A stretch of DNA of 49,286 nt from Bacteroidota bacterium (GCA_018267365.1 JAFDYQ010000036.1:1-49286); one strand, 5' to 3'. Positions 16,707-27,041 are shown, numbered from the stretch's first letter. Made by a program: numbers and translations. Notes: generated from the letters alone by a model not told the origin.

Positions 16707-19442
16707 ATGCTGCGTATCTACAAATCATCTGCAGGATCAGGTAAGACATATACACTGGTACGGGAGTATCTGCGTATAGCCCTGCGGGGTGAAGCGGATA
16801 AGTATCGGCATATACTGGCGATCACCTTTACTAATAAAGCGGCAAACGAAATGAAAGAGCGGGTCATCTCTGCTCTAGGTGGTCTGGCGAAGCAAAGTGA
16901 GAAAACCAAAAGCCTATCTGCCGATCTCACTGCCGCGCTGGGTATACCTGCAGAGGAGCTCAGTAAAAGAGCTCAGGCACTGCTGCTGGACATACTTCAC
17001 AATTATTCTGATTTTTCCATATCCACCATAGATAGCTTCGTACACCGTCTCATCAGGTCATTTGCTTATGATCTGCGCATCTCCTCTAATTTTGAGATAG
17101 AGATGGACAGTACTGAGCTGCTGACCAAGGCTGTGGAAAAGCTATTGGACAAAGTCAATGACGAAGGCACGAGCCAGATCACTAAAGCATTGATAGACTT
17201 TGCAGAGAATAATCTCAATGAAGGGAAAGGCTGGAACCTGGAGTACTCACTGATCAATTTCTCACAGGAGCTTTTTAATGAAGAAGCTTATGAATTTATA
17301 GACCGGCTTTCCGGCTTCAGTCTGGAAGATTTCGCTAAGGTGCGTGACAGACTATATGCCGTCAAGGCGGCTTATGAAACAAAACTGTCTGACCCGGCTA
17401 AGGCAGCTATAGAGTTGATACACGGCAGTGGCCTGGACGAGTCGCACTTCTATCAGTCCCGCGCCAGTATCTATAAGTATCTGCTCAATATAGCAGGCGA
17501 TGCCGCTACGGCTAAACTGGAGCCTAATAGCTATGTGCAGAAAACCATCCATGAGGACAAATGGACCTCGGGCAAAATTACAGCCTCAGATAAGGCTAAA
17601 CTAGAATCTATAAAGGCTCAGATCACGCAGTACTATGAGGAGATACAAGACTCGCGGCAGAATGAGTCAGACTATATACTAGCTAAATTGCTCTTAAAGA
17701 ATATTTACTCTTTCATGCTTCTGACTGAGATCAAACGTATGCTGGAGGAATATAAGGAGGATAACAACCTGCTGCACATCAGCGAGTTTCAGAAGCGGAT
17801 CAGCCGTATAGTAAATGAGCAGGATGCACCCATTATCTATGAGCGTATAGGAGACTGGTATGATAGTGTATTGATCGATGAGTTTCAGGATACATCTGTG
17901 CTCCAGTGGCACAATCTGCTGCCGCTGATAGAGAATAGCCAGATGAAAGTGGAAGACAGCCTGATAGTGGGAGATGGCAAGCAGGCTATTTACCGTTTCC
18001 GAGGGGGAGAGGTAGAGCAGTTTGCAGCGCTGCCACAAGTCTATAAGAGCGATGGGAACTATATGCTCCAGGCCCGTGAGGTGGCAATCATGAACTACGG
18101 AGTGGAGGAGCTATCGCTCAATAAAAACTATCGTAGCCGAAAGGGGATCATAGATTTCAATAATCAATTTTATGATGTGGCTGCTGCACAGCCGGAGTTT
18201 GGGCACCAGCACATATATACTGGCCACGCACAGCTTTCGGGACGCGAGGTAGAGGGAGGTATGGTTTCTATAGACTTTCTTCACTGCGCGGAAGATGAGG
18301 GAGAATACGCTGCGAAGCTATGCGCGCATGTAGAGGCGCTCGTGCATACAGTGCGTGATAGAGGTTATAGCTGGAGTGATATAGCTGTGCTGACCAGGAC
18401 CAATGTGATAGGCAGCGAAATAGCCGCCTATATGCTGCAACAAGGCATCCCTGTCGTTTCCTCAGAGAGCCTGTTGATCAATAGCTCCTTTGAGGTGCGT
18501 GCTACTATATCTTTCCTATACTACCTGTCAGACAAGGATAATCTGATACGCCGCGCTGAGGTGCTGTATTATACTGCCCCGGATCAGATGAGCCGCGATG
18601 GACAGACTGTGCATGCGCGACTGCGCGGTTCGTATATGGATTTTGAGCAGTATATATCAGAACTGACGGGCATTTCGTTTGACAGCGATACGCTGGTGCA
18701 AAACCGCTTGCCGGAATTGATTCAAGCGCTTTTCCGCGCTTTCCCTTTCCTCAATAAGGAAGACTCCTTTACGCAGTTTTTTCAGGATGAAGTGTTAGAA
18801 TACTCTGTGCGCAATGGCAACCGGATCACAGAATTTCTGACCTGGTGGGAGGCCAATAAGCATCGCAAGTCGATCATCTACCCCGAGAGTATGGATGCAG
18901 TACGGGTACTCACTATACACAAGGCAAAGGGCCTGCAATATCCGGTAGTGATCATACCAGACGCAGACTTTAAGCTGCGCAATACCAAGAAATATCTCTG
19001 GTCTGAGCTTACAGAAGATTTTGTAGAGAATGTCAATGTCTTTCCGCTTCCTGTACAGGCCGACCTGGAGGCTACTGCCTACGGCCATTTGTATACTAAG
19101 GAAATGTCTGACTCGCTGCTGGATCTGGTGAATCTTTTTTATGTGGCTACTACACGCCCTGAGGAGATGCTCTATATCATTTCAGAGCAGCCGGACAATG
19201 AGCCGGAGCGTTTGAATAGCGTGACAGCATTGCTGGTGCGTTTCCTTCGGCAAACCGGTCTATGGGATGGCTTTAAGGAATACATTTTTGGAGATGCAGA
19301 CACACATAAAGAAAAAATAGACACCAAGAAGGTAGTAAATGAATTCATATACAGTGGCGTGATCAATACACGCGCCAAACACTTGCAGATACGGCTCTCA
19401 GATGAAACATTGCTTATCAATGAAAGTAAGGCTATATCATGA
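16707..19442 (+). CDS. AddA-like UvrD-family helicase
   Basis: This 911-residue SF1 helicase is the catalytic partner of the AddB-like protein that follows. Helicase motifs are clear: Walker A 'SSAGSGKTY' near the start, Ia 'AITFTNKAANEMKERV', II DEFQD at residues 391-395, III 'GDGKQAIYRFRGG', IV 'LNKNYRS', V 'VRVLTIHKAKGLQYPVV' and VI 'LFYVATTRPEEMLY' near 810-823. The protein ends about 90-100 residues after motif VI. I see no PD-(D/E)XK elements there, although AddA/RecB proteins normally carry a C-terminal nuclease of about 200 residues. It overlaps addB by 4 bases. It processes double-strand DNA ends for recombination. Confidence 0.93.
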   Translation: MLRIYKSSAGSGKTYTLVREYLRIALRGEADKYRHILAITFTNKAANEMKERVISALGGLAKQSEKTKSLSADLTAALGIPAEELSKRAQALLLDILHNYSDFSISTIDSFVHRLIRSFAYDLRISSNFEIEMDSTELLTKAVEKLLDKVNDEGTSQITKALIDFAENNLNEGKGWNLEYSLINFSQELFNEEAYEFIDRLSGFSLEDFAKVRDRLYAVKAAYETKLSDPAKAAIELIHGSGLDESHFYQSRASIYKYLLNIAGDAATAKLEPNSYVQKTIHEDKWTSGKITASDKAKLESIKAQITQYYEEIQDSRQNESDYILAKLLLKNIYSFMLLTEIKRMLEEYKEDNNLLHISEFQKRISRIVNEQDAPIIYERIGDWYDSVLIDEFQDTSVLQWHNLLPLIENSQMKVEDSLIVGDGKQAIYRFRGGEVEQFAALPQVYKSDGNYMLQAREVAIMNYGVEELSLNKNYRSRKGIIDFNNQFYDVAAAQPEFGHQHIYTGHAQLSGREVEGGMVSIDFLHCAEDEGEYAAKLCAHVEALVHTVRDRGYSWSDIAVLTRTNVIGSEIAAYMLQQGIPVVSSESLLINSSFEVRATISFLYYLSDKDNLIRRAEVLYYTAPDQMSRDGQTVHARLRGSYMDFEQYISELTGISFDSDTLVQNRLPELIQALFRAFPFLNKEDSFTQFFQDEVLEYSVRNGNRITEFLTWWEANKHRKSIIYPESMDAVRVLTIHKAKGLQYPVVIIPDADFKLRNTKKYLWSELTEDFVENVNVFPLPVQADLEATAYGHLYTKEMSDSLLDLVNLFYVATTRPEEMLYIISEQPDNEPERLNSVTALLVRFLRQTGLWDGFKEYIFGDADTHKEKIDTKKVVNEFIYSGVINTRAKHLQIRLSDETLLINESKAIS

Positions 19443-22252
19443 AAGGGTTTCTGACCAAAGTGGGAGAATACATCCGAAGCCAGCATCCGACAGATCTGGA
19501 TAAGGTGCTCTTATGTTTCCCTAATAATCGTGCCGCTTATTTCTCCCGGCAGGAATTTAATGGTGGCGGCCAACGGCAGCCATCTTTTATAGCTATGGAG
19601 CGTTGGGTGCATGACCTTTCTCAAAAGACCCTCACGCAACAGGTAGAGCTGATCAATATTCTTTTCAAAGTTTATAAAGAGGTGGGTGGCGTGGATGACT
19701 TTGATACATTTATACCTACAGGCTATACTATGCTGTCAGACTTCAATGAAGTGGATATGCAGATGGTAAAAGCCAAAAGCTTTTTCAAAGATCTCTATGA
19801 TGTCAAGTCTATGAATACCTTTCTGGAGGATGAAGAGACATTGACAGAGTACTCAAAGAACTATCGCGACTTCTGGGATGTTTTCAGGCAGGGCTATTTC
19901 CGTTTGCAGGAAGAGCTTCTGCAGTCAGGTAAGGCTTACAACGGGATAATCTACCGTGATGTGGCTGATAATATCGATAAAGCGGATTTGTCCCGCTACA
20001 GCAAGATATATTTCATAGGGTTTTCGGGACTCACGCGCTCTGAGCAGAAAATTATCGCCTATCTTTTGGATATCAATATAGCAGAATTTCTAGTGGATGC
20101 AGATACCTACTATCTCAACGATGAGAAGCAGGAGGCAGGGGATTTCTTTCGCGAGTATAAAAAGTCGTGGCGTATTCGTTCGTTCAAGTGGGAAGAGTCT
20201 CATATACTCAGCTCACCAAAAGATATACAAGTCATAGGCGTAGCCCGAAACATAGGTCAGGCCAAGCTCACGGGAGATATCTTGCAAAATCATCTTAAGG
20301 TCGCTAAAGATGATCTTAAAGATACGGTAGTGGTACTACTCGACGAGAAGCTCCTTCAGCCCGTCATGGCATCGCTGCCGGATAGCATTGACTCAGTCAA
20401 TATTACGATGGGGCTGCCACTGTCGCATATGCAGCTCACAGACTTCATGCACCACATCAGCGGACTGCAGAATAATGCTTCAACATCATCATCCGGAGTC
20501 CAGAGGTTTTATCACCGCGATGTATTGGCGCTGCTACATCATACTTACTTCCGCATGATGGTCAGCGACAAAGAAAGCCAGCCTGACGCTATCCGCCATA
20601 TCCGCCAGGAAAATAAAGTAACTATTACCCGCGATGAGTTACTGGATTGGTTTCGCTCAGATACTGAGCTGATCCATCTTCTCTTTGATATAGCAGATAG
20701 CCCCGGCAGCTATCTATCGCGCATGGCAGGTCTGGTAGACTGGTTATATAAAAAGTTTGTAGCTCTTGCCTCGGCAGGCACAGATGTAGCTACAGATATA
20801 GAAGTGCTGTATTGGTTGAAAAAGGTACTCATAAACCTTCAATCCCAACTCTCCGCTTTTGAGCCTGTATGGGATATTAAGTCCCTGCAAAAGCTTTTGG
20901 AAAATGAGATAAGAAATGTCCGGCTTCCATTTGAAAGCGATAAGGCAGATGGCCTGCAGGTGATGGGTATACTCGAGACTCGCTGCCTCGATTATAAAAA
21001 TGTGATCATTCTGTCTATGAATGAAGGCATCCTACCGTCCGGCAAAGGTGCACAAACCTTCATACCACATGATGTAAGGCGAGTCTACATGTCTACGCAC
21101 AAAGAGCGGGACGCCGTTGCTGCCTATCTTTTCTACCGCCTGATGCAGCGGGCAGAGCGGATGTACCTGATCTATAATACCGAAAGCGATCTGCTGGGAG
21201 GAGGGGAAAAGAGCCGTTTTATCCTTCAGATGCAGCATGAGCTACAAGGGAAAGCAAACATTACTTTACAGGAAAGAAACTTTGTACTCGGCGCTGAAAT
21301 GGGGCAGGAGGAGCGTCCTATAGTAGTACAAAAGGATGATGGAGTTAAAGCCGCTTTGAAAAATTACCTTTCGCAAAAAGGACTCTCGCCTACGGCGCTG
21401 AATAGCTATATCAACTGTACGCTCCAGTTCTACTTTAAGAATATTATAGGACTCCGTGAGCAAGACGACATAGAAGAAGAGATGGAGGCCAGTACGATAG
21501 GTTCCGCAGTGCATTATGCCTTGGAGCATATTTACATGGAGACATTAGACAAGCCTTTGACGGTATCATTTCTTAAATCTGTGATCGGCAATACAGATCG
21601 GGTAGGAGGGCTGATCCGCACTTTCCTGCAGGAGCGCTTTGATGTACAGAGTTTGCAGCAAGGCAAGAACTACTTACTTTATAATGTCTGCACCAGCCTC
21701 GTTATCAATTTTCTGAAAAATGAAATGAAGCGGGTAGAAGCGCTGGAGCTGGAGGGAAAAAAAGGAATAGTGATACTATTGGAGCAGGATATGCAGCAGC
21801 ATCTGCAAGTGGGCGGCTATGATATTTTGGTGCATGGACTCACGGATAGGGTAGACCGTGTGGATGATGTGGTAAACATAGCGGATTACAAGACTGGTGA
21901 CTCTAAGAAGAGCAAGATCAAAATAGACGATATGCCTCTGCTACGCACAGACCCGGAGTATGGCAAGTCATTTCAGCTAATGATGTATGCGTGGCTCTAT
22001 CGCAGTGTGCATGGCAGTCAACCGCATGGGGTGAGGTCCGGCATCTACTGGCTGCGGCATGCTGAGGGGCGTTATGAGCCCTTGCAAAAAAACGGATCAG
22101 ATATACTCACGGATCAGACGCTTGACGAGTTTCAGGCTATTCTAAATGATATACTCTCTGAAATAGTGAATGATCAGGTGCCCTTTACCAAGACACAAGA
22201 TAGGGACAGGTGCCGCTACTGCGACTTCGTAAAAATATGTGCGAGGGATTGA
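19439..22252 (+). CDS. AddB-like PD-(D/E)XK exonuclease subunit
   Basis: This 937-residue AddB-like subunit has a degenerate helicase half without a Walker A Lys (its N-terminus reads 'LLCFPNNRAAYFSRQEF') and a C-terminal RecB-type nuclease. The nuclease elements are 'GSAVHYALEHIY', the acid-lysine pair in 'VNIADYKTGDSKK' (about residues 814-826) and the QLMMYAWLY helix. Cysteines in 'YINCTLQFY' and the C-terminal 'CRYCDFVKIC' match the 4Fe-4S staple of AddB nucleases. With the AddA-like helicase it should resect double-strand breaks. If AddA is truly nuclease-free, this is the only nuclease of the complex. The start codon overlaps the addA stop. Confidence 0.93.
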   Translation: MKGFLTKVGEYIRSQHPTDLDKVLLCFPNNRAAYFSRQEFNGGGQRQPSFIAMERWVHDLSQKTLTQQVELINILFKVYKEVGGVDDFDTFIPTGYTMLSDFNEVDMQMVKAKSFFKDLYDVKSMNTFLEDEETLTEYSKNYRDFWDVFRQGYFRLQEELLQSGKAYNGIIYRDVADNIDKADLSRYSKIYFIGFSGLTRSEQKIIAYLLDINIAEFLVDADTYYLNDEKQEAGDFFREYKKSWRIRSFKWEESHILSSPKDIQVIGVARNIGQAKLTGDILQNHLKVAKDDLKDTVVVLLDEKLLQPVMASLPDSIDSVNITMGLPLSHMQLTDFMHHISGLQNNASTSSSGVQRFYHRDVLALLHHTYFRMMVSDKESQPDAIRHIRQENKVTITRDELLDWFRSDTELIHLLFDIADSPGSYLSRMAGLVDWLYKKFVALASAGTDVATDIEVLYWLKKVLINLQSQLSAFEPVWDIKSLQKLLENEIRNVRLPFESDKADGLQVMGILETRCLDYKNVIILSMNEGILPSGKGAQTFIPHDVRRVYMSTHKERDAVAAYLFYRLMQRAERMYLIYNTESDLLGGGEKSRFILQMQHELQGKANITLQERNFVLGAEMGQEERPIVVQKDDGVKAALKNYLSQKGLSPTALNSYINCTLQFYFKNIIGLREQDDIEEEMEASTIGSAVHYALEHIYMETLDKPLTVSFLKSVIGNTDRVGGLIRTFLQERFDVQSLQQGKNYLLYNVCTSLVINFLKNEMKRVEALELEGKKGIVILLEQDMQQHLQVGGYDILVHGLTDRVDRVDDVVNIADYKTGDSKKSKIKIDDMPLLRTDPEYGKSFQLMMYAWLYRSVHGSQPHGVRSGIYWLRHAEGRYEPLQKNGSDILTDQTLDEFQAILNDILSEIVNDQVPFTKTQDRDRCRYCDFVKICARD

Positions 22253-22255
22253 GGC

Positions 22256-22783
22256 TTACAGCGATCCTTTAAAGTTCTTCTGATATTCCTCCCAGGGAGT
22301 TGTTTTAAAGCTATTGCTCACAAAATAAGAAAGGATCGGCTCCGCTTGTTTAGGATCCATATAGCCGGGCACAGCACTGAGCATATTCAGCTCCTCATCG
22401 AAATACAGAGTGGTAGGAAAACTCATTCGGTTTTGCAGCAGGAAAGTGGCCAGCTGGCTGTAGCGGCCATCAGAGCCGTACTCTTCACCCTTGAAAACGA
22501 TCTTGTCATGTGTCTCAGCATTAAACTTGACGCAGTAATAATTGTCGGTCATATATTTGGCGATCTTTGGATTTTCAAACGTAGTGGCATCCATACGCTT
22601 GCACCAGCCACACCAGTCTGTGTAGACATCTACAAATACTTTCTTAGGGTGCTTGGCTTGTGCCTGCTGCATTTCCGCCCAGGTCATCCATTTGATGTGA
22701 GCTTCACCATTGGCAGGTTTATCTGGTGTGAAAGAGCACATGGTCAAAAAGAGCATAGCCAGTGTTGCAAAATACTTGGTCAT
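22256..22783 (-). CDS. Exported thioredoxin-fold protein
   Basis: This 175-residue protein has an N-terminal hydrophobic signal ('YFATLAMLFLTMC', possibly a lipoprotein with Cys 16). A thioredoxin-7/DUF255-like fold has the redox motif CGWC at residues 58-61 in 'FVDVYTDWCGWC', followed by 'TFENPKIAKYMTDNYYCVKF'. The later cis-Pro region is 'RMSFPTTLYFD'. Such proteins reduce or isomerise disulfides in the periplasm. It lies convergent to addB with 3 bases between the stops. Confidence 0.92.
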   Translation of the reverse strand: MTKYFATLAMLFLTMCSFTPDKPANGEAHIKWMTWAEMQQAQAKHPKKVFVDVYTDWCGWCKRMDATTFENPKIAKYMTDNYYCVKFNAETHDKIVFKGEEYGSDGRYSQLATFLLQNRMSFPTTLYFDEELNMLSAVPGYMDPKQAEPILSYFVSNSFKTTPWEEYQKNFKGSL

Positions 22784-22973
22784 GGAGGTATTTCTTTCCT
22801 ATAAAAATAAGCAAAATCATACCAAATCCTGCGAGGTTCTAAACAGACGTTAAAATCAGAAAATCGCTATCCACACCTGCGATTTCGTTTTCTGCTTTAT
22901 TTCCTAACTTGCTCTTCGAAACAGCAGAGCCTCAGGCGCTGCGTTAGTGTTATTGTTTCAAAGAGGTCGCACA
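22784..22973. other. Divergent upstream region with a short hairpin
   Basis: This 190-base gap between the thioredoxin-like gene and the cysteine desulfurase holds a 7-bp stem (AAATCGC 22861-22867 with GCGATTT 22879-22885, 11-base loop). The regulatory role is unclear. No TAnnTTTG box is evident. The in-frame ATG at 22947 is outside the conserved start of the desulfurase. Confidence 0.4.
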
Positions 22974-24122
22974 ATGAAAGTATATCTCGACAACGCAGCC
23001 ACCACTCCGCTGGCCAAGGAAGTCCTGGAGGAAATGATGCCTTTCCTGACGGATAATTTTGGTAATCCATCCTCCATACATGGCTATGGGCGGAAGTCCC
23101 GGGCGGCGATAGAGAAGGCCCGCAAAATAGTGGCCGGCGCGATCAATGCATCCACTTCGGAGGTTTTCTTTACCTCCTGCGGCACGGAGTCAAACAATAT
23201 GGTGATCAAGCAGGCTGTGAAAAATCTTGGGGTGCGCCGTATCATTTCTTCTCCTATAGAGCACCACTGTGTGCTGCACTCCGTAGAAATGGAGGGCCGG
23301 GAAGGTATAAAGGTGGATATGGTAGCGATCGGTCAGCACGGAGAGGTAGACTACGACCATCTGGAGCAGCTGCTGAGTAGCAGCCAGGAGAAAACACTGG
23401 TCACGCTCATGCACTCCAATAATGAGATCGGTACACTGCTGGATCTGGAGCGTGTCAGTGCACTCTGCAGGCAGTATGGAGCTTATTTTCATACTGATAC
23501 CGTACAGACTATCGGATACTATCCAATGGATGTACAGAAACTGAGCGTGGACTTTATCAGTGGCTCGGGGCATAAGTTTTATGGACCGAAAGGTGTTGGT
23601 TTTGTATATATCAATAGCAATGTCAAAGTACAGCCATTTATAGATGGTGGTTCCCAAGAGCGCAATATGCGGGGAGGCACCGAAAACTTATATGGCATAG
23701 TGGGTTTGGGTAAGGCATTGGAAATGGCGATATCAAATATGAGCGCTCATCGTGATCATGTAGCAGCTTTGAAAGCATACATGAAGTCTAGACTGGATAC
23801 TGAGCTGGATAACGTGACGTATAATGGCTATACCGACGAGCGCAGCCACTACAAAGTGCTAAACGTATCGCTACCTCACAATACAAAGACGGATCTGATT
23901 CTTTTTAATCTCGATATAGCAGGTATCTGTGCTTCGGGCGGCAGTGCCTGTACCTCTGGTTCGGAGGTTGGTTCGCACGTGCTGGCAGGTATCAAGGCTG
24001 CTCAGGATCGAAAGTCGGTGCGGTTCTCTTTCTCGATACAAAACACGAAGGAGGAAATAGACTACGTAGTAGAGGAACTCAAGAAGATGGTCAATATCAC
24101 AGAGCCCGCGGGAGTGAAGTAA
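22974..24122 (+). CDS. PLP-dependent cysteine desulfurase
   Basis: This 382-residue class V aminotransferase has the NifS/IscS layout, starting 'MKVYLDNAATTPL' at 22974 (the upstream ATG at 22947 adds only nine non-conserved residues). The PLP Lys is K201 in 'GSGHKFYGPKG', and other marks are 'TSCGTESNN', 'HHCVLHS' and 'HTDTVQTIGY'. The active-site Cys C326 is in 'SGGSACTSGSEVGSHVL'; this longer loop looks IscS-like. It liberates sulfur from cysteine for Fe-S clusters or tRNA thiolation. No isc, suf or thi genes are adjacent; it is followed 4 bases later by trmN6, so the two may be co-transcribed. Confidence 0.95.
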   Translation: MKVYLDNAATTPLAKEVLEEMMPFLTDNFGNPSSIHGYGRKSRAAIEKARKIVAGAINASTSEVFFTSCGTESNNMVIKQAVKNLGVRRIISSPIEHHCVLHSVEMEGREGIKVDMVAIGQHGEVDYDHLEQLLSSSQEKTLVTLMHSNNEIGTLLDLERVSALCRQYGAYFHTDTVQTIGYYPMDVQKLSVDFISGSGHKFYGPKGVGFVYINSNVKVQPFIDGGSQERNMRGGTENLYGIVGLGKALEMAISNMSAHRDHVAALKAYMKSRLDTELDNVTYNGYTDERSHYKVLNVSLPHNTKTDLILFNLDIAGICASGGSACTSGSEVGSHVLAGIKAAQDRKSVRFSFSIQNTKEEIDYVVEELKKMVNITEPAGVK

Positions 24123-24126
24123 CTCC

Positions 24127-24831
24127 ATGAGCCAGCCTTTCCGATTTAAGCAATTTAGTGTAGCGCACGATAAATGCGCGATGAAAGTCAATACCGATGG
24201 AGTGCTGCTCGGTGCATGGGCAGACGTAGCTGATGCGCAAAGAATACTGGATATAGGAACGGGGACAGGGGTGATCGCGCTGATGCTTGCCCAGAGAAGC
24301 AGGTGTGTGATAGTCACAGCGATAGATATAGACAAAGATGCTGCCGAGCAAGCGCAGGAGAATGCTCTGGCATCTCCATGGGCAGACAGGTTGTGCATAC
24401 GGCACACATCGCTTCAGGATATGCCTCAAGAGAGCAAATTTGACCTGATCGTGTCCAATCCGCCCTACTTCATCAACGATTATATCTCAGAAGACACCAA
24501 GCGAAATGTGGCCAGGCATAGCACTACTTTGCCTTATAGTGATTTATTGACCGGCTTGGCCGGCCTTTTATCATCTGATGGCCGGGCATGTCTCATCCTC
24601 CCTTACTTCAATGTCGGTCAGTTTCTGATCGGCGCGTCTGAGAAAGGCCTGCATCTCAGCCGCCGTACAGATGTGGTAGCTGTAGAAGGGCGCGAACCTT
24701 ATGTCACAATGCTGACTCTGGTCCGTGTCAGCACTCCGGTGCTGCGTGATAGTCTGGTGATACAGAATAGGTCAGGCGCCTATACTGATGAGTATAGACA
24801 CCTGACACAACATTTCTACCTAAAGTTTTAA
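24127..24831 (+). CDS. trmN6: tRNA1(Val) A37 N6-methyltransferase
   Basis: This 234-residue Rossmann methyltransferase of the YfiC/TrmN6 family starts 'FRFKQFSVAHDKCAMKVNTDG' (the FxVnQdraAMKVgTDG-type pattern of this family). It has the SAM loop 'LDIGTGTGVIAL' and the N6-adenine catalytic motif NPPYF at residues 111-115. It modifies A37 of tRNA1(Val). The ATG lies 4 bases after the cysteine desulfurase stop, and its TAA shares a TTAA with the convergent DUF4395 gene. Confidence 0.95.
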   Translation: MSQPFRFKQFSVAHDKCAMKVNTDGVLLGAWADVADAQRILDIGTGTGVIALMLAQRSRCVIVTAIDIDKDAAEQAQENALASPWADRLCIRHTSLQDMPQESKFDLIVSNPPYFINDYISEDTKRNVARHSTTLPYSDLLTGLAGLLSSDGRACLILPYFNVGQFLIGASEKGLHLSRRTDVVAVEGREPYVTMLTLVRVSTPVLRDSLVIQNRSGAYTDEYRHLTQHFYLKF

Positions 24832-25277
24832 GCCTCTCTGTGGTTGTATTTATTGACGAGTGGCGCTACGAGATAAGAGTATACATAGCATCCCGCGCAG
24901 ATCGAGAATACTGATTCCAGCGTGGCAAATGACGCGAGCAGGCCTGTCACTATCCTGGCTGGCAAAATCTGATCTGTGAGCAGGAGGGTGGTGATAAGAA
25001 GTGTGAATACAAAGCCGATGCCTGCAGCAAATTTTTTAGGTGCCGCGTAGATAGGTTTATTGGGCAGGTTTAAGCCGTCGGCTACCTGACGCGCCACTAT
25101 CACAAATGGAGTACGCCAGCCAGTAAAGGCCCGCACGAAAAAGTCTAATATCAGATACGCTGGCAAAAATACCCACCCGGTCAATATCGTCGCTATCGCA
25201 AAGATCAGGACCTGTGCCGCTACGAGACGTACTACATTTTCGTTTACTCTGGTTTGCGATGCTAAAACTGTATTCAT
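24828..25277 (-). CDS. DUF4395 membrane protein
   Basis: This 149-residue inner-membrane protein is read from the ATG at 25277 ('MNTVLASQTRVNENVVRLVA'); an upstream ATG at 25304 adds nine Lys-rich residues. Family features are VNENVVR, the helix 'FLPAYLILDFFVRAF', the polar loop with 'APKKFAAGIGFVF', and the paired-Cys 'FSICAGCYVY' in the last helix. DUF4395 proteins are uncharacterised; the Cys pair suggests redox or metal chemistry. Its stop codon overlaps trmN6 in a shared TTAA. Confidence 0.88.
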   Translation of the reverse strand: MNTVLASQTRVNENVVRLVAAQVLIFAIATILTGWVFLPAYLILDFFVRAFTGWRTPFVIVARQVADGLNLPNKPIYAAPKKFAAGIGFVFTLLITTLLLTDQILPARIVTGLLASFATLESVFSICAGCYVYSYLVAPLVNKYNHREA

Positions 25278-25302
25278 TCTTATTTTTTTCTTAGTTACAG
25301 GC

Positions 25303-25332
25303 ATAAAAAAAGCCCCACGATGGTGGAGCTTT
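25303..25332 (-). terminator. Terminator downstream of the acyl-CoA carboxylase gene
   Basis: On the minus strand a stem of about ten pairs (AAAGCTCCAC / GTGGGGCTTT, one mismatch, loop CATC) is followed by seven T residues. It lies 160 bases downstream of the carboxylase stop and ahead of the DUF4395 gene on the same strand, separating the two units. Confidence 0.75.
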
Positions 25333-25495
25333 CTATATTGAAATTAGATTAGGCTAGCAGGGTCATGTCCACAAATGATCTATCTGCTGCTCGGCAGAAC
25401 AACAACAGATACATGTATGGATAAAATTCTTCACGGACTTTTGTCTAGTGTTTTGTGAAAGTAGGACGTGACCTCGAGATTTCCAAATTAAATTT
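25333..25495. other. Non-coding gap
   Basis: This is a 163-base stretch between the terminator and the carboxylase stop on the same strand. I see no gene or strong secondary structure. Confidence 0.35.
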
Positions 25496-27037
25496 TTACA
25501 AAGGGATATTTCCGTGCTTCTTCCTTGGCAGTTTTACAGCCTTTGTTTCACATACTTTGAAGGCCCGGATCAGCTTCTGTCGGGTAGCTGCCGGTTCTAT
25601 CACTTCATCTACGAAACCGCGCGCAGCAGCCTTATATGGATTGGCAAAGTTCTCCGTGTAGAGGTTGACCATTTCATCCAGCTTCTGCGCAGGATCCGCG
25701 GCAGAGCTGATCTCTCGCTTGAATATGATCTCTGCGGCACCCTTAGCACCCATCACAGCTATCTCAGCATTTGGCCAGGCGTAGTTCATGTCAGCGCCTA
25801 TGTGTTTCGAGTTCATCACATCGTAGGCTCCGCCATAGGCTTTACGGGTGATCACGGTCAGTTTCGACACGGTTGCTTCGCTGAAAGCATAAAGCAGTTT
25901 TGCACCATTGGTGATGATACCATGCCACTCTTGATCTGTGCCTGGCAGGAAGCCCGGTACATCCACTAAAGTCAGCAGAGGAATGTTGAAGCAATCGCAG
26001 AAGCGCACAAAGCGAGCACCCTTAGTAGAAGAATTTATGTCCAGTACTCCAGCCAGCACTGCGGGTTGATTGGCCACGATACCTATACTGCGGCCAGCTA
26101 TGCGTGCAAAGCCAACGACTATATTCTCAGCAAAATCTTTATGCACCTCATAGAATGACTCACTATCTACAAGCTCCTGTATCACATCGCGCATATCATA
26201 TGGCTGTGATGGATTGGCCGGTATCACGCTGTTCAGCTTTTCCCGCCATTCATCGCTGCTGTCATAGTCTGCGAGTGGAGCAGTCTCCTCGCAGTTTTGC
26301 GGAATATAGCTGAGCAGTCTTTTAATGCCGTTGATACACTCTACTTCATTGGCGTAGGCGAAGTGGGTCACACCAGACTTGGATGCATGCGTCATAGCCC
26401 CGCCCAGCTCTTCGCTGGTCACATCTTCATGTGTTACGGTCTTGACCACGTTTGGTCCCGTCACAAACATGTAGGAGCTATTCTCCACCATCATGATAAA
26501 GTCGGTCATAGCCGGCGAGTAGACCGCGCCACCTGCGCACGGCCCCATGATAGCAGATATCTGAGGTATCACACCAGATGCCATCACATTGCGGTAGAAG
26601 ATGTCGGCGTAGCCGCCCAGAGATACAACGCCCTCCTGTATACGGGCTCCACCTGAGTCATTGAGCCCTATCAGAGGGATGCCATTTTTCATGGCCAGGT
26701 CCATCAGCTTTACGATCTTCTCCGCATGCGTCTCAGACAGCGAGCCACCAAACACCGTAAAGTCCTGCGAAAAGATATATACCGCGCGGCCATTGATCGT
26801 GCCATAGCCAGTGATGACGCCGTCTCCCGGATAAATTTCTTTCTCCAGGCCAAAGTCCTTAGAGCGGTGCTCTACGAACATGCCTATCTCCTCAAAGGAG
26901 CCCTCGTCCACTAGCAGGTCCACGCGCTCACGGGCCGTGAGTTTGCCTTTTTTATGCTGTGAGGCGATGCGGTCAGCACCGCCGCCAAGAAGTGCTTGGG
27001 CTGTTTTATTCTTAAGGGTATCTAGTTGCTTTTGCAT
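25496..27037 (-). CDS. Acyl-CoA carboxylase carboxyltransferase (beta) subunit
   Basis: This 513-residue biotin-dependent carboxyltransferase of the PccB/MmdA type has the family N-terminus with '[19 protein letters not shown]', the acyl-CoA site '[20 protein letters not shown]', the oxyanion elements '[14 protein letters not shown]' and '[12 protein letters not shown]', and the C-terminal half '[19 protein letters not shown]'. Substrate is probably propionyl-CoA or methylmalonyl-CoA. The biotin carboxylase and biotin carrier are not in the window. A near-consensus -7 box (TACGTTTA) ends 4 bases before the ATG. Confidence 0.95.
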   Translation of the reverse strand: MQKQLDTLKNKTAQALLGGGADRIASQHKKGKLTARERVDLLVDEGSFEEIGMFVEHRSKDFGLEKEIYPGDGVITGYGTINGRAVYIFSQDFTVFGGSLSETHAEKIVKLMDLAMKNGIPLIGLNDSGGARIQEGVVSLGGYADIFYRNVMASGVIPQISAIMGPCAGGAVYSPAMTDFIMMVENSSYMFVTGPNVVKTVTHEDVTSEELGGAMTHASKSGVTHFAYANEVECINGIKRLLSYIPQNCEETAPLADYDSSDEWREKLNSVIPANPSQPYDMRDVIQELVDSESFYEVHKDFAENIVVGFARIAGRSIGIVANQPAVLAGVLDINSSTKGARFVRFCDCFNIPLLTLVDVPGFLPGTDQEWHGIITNGAKLLYAFSEATVSKLTVITRKAYGGAYDVMNSKHIGADMNYAWPNAEIAVMGAKGAAEIIFKREISSAADPAQKLDEMVNLYTENFANPYKAAARGFVDEVIEPAATRQKLIRAFKVCETKAVKLPRKKHGNIPL

Positions 27038-27041
27038 GTTG

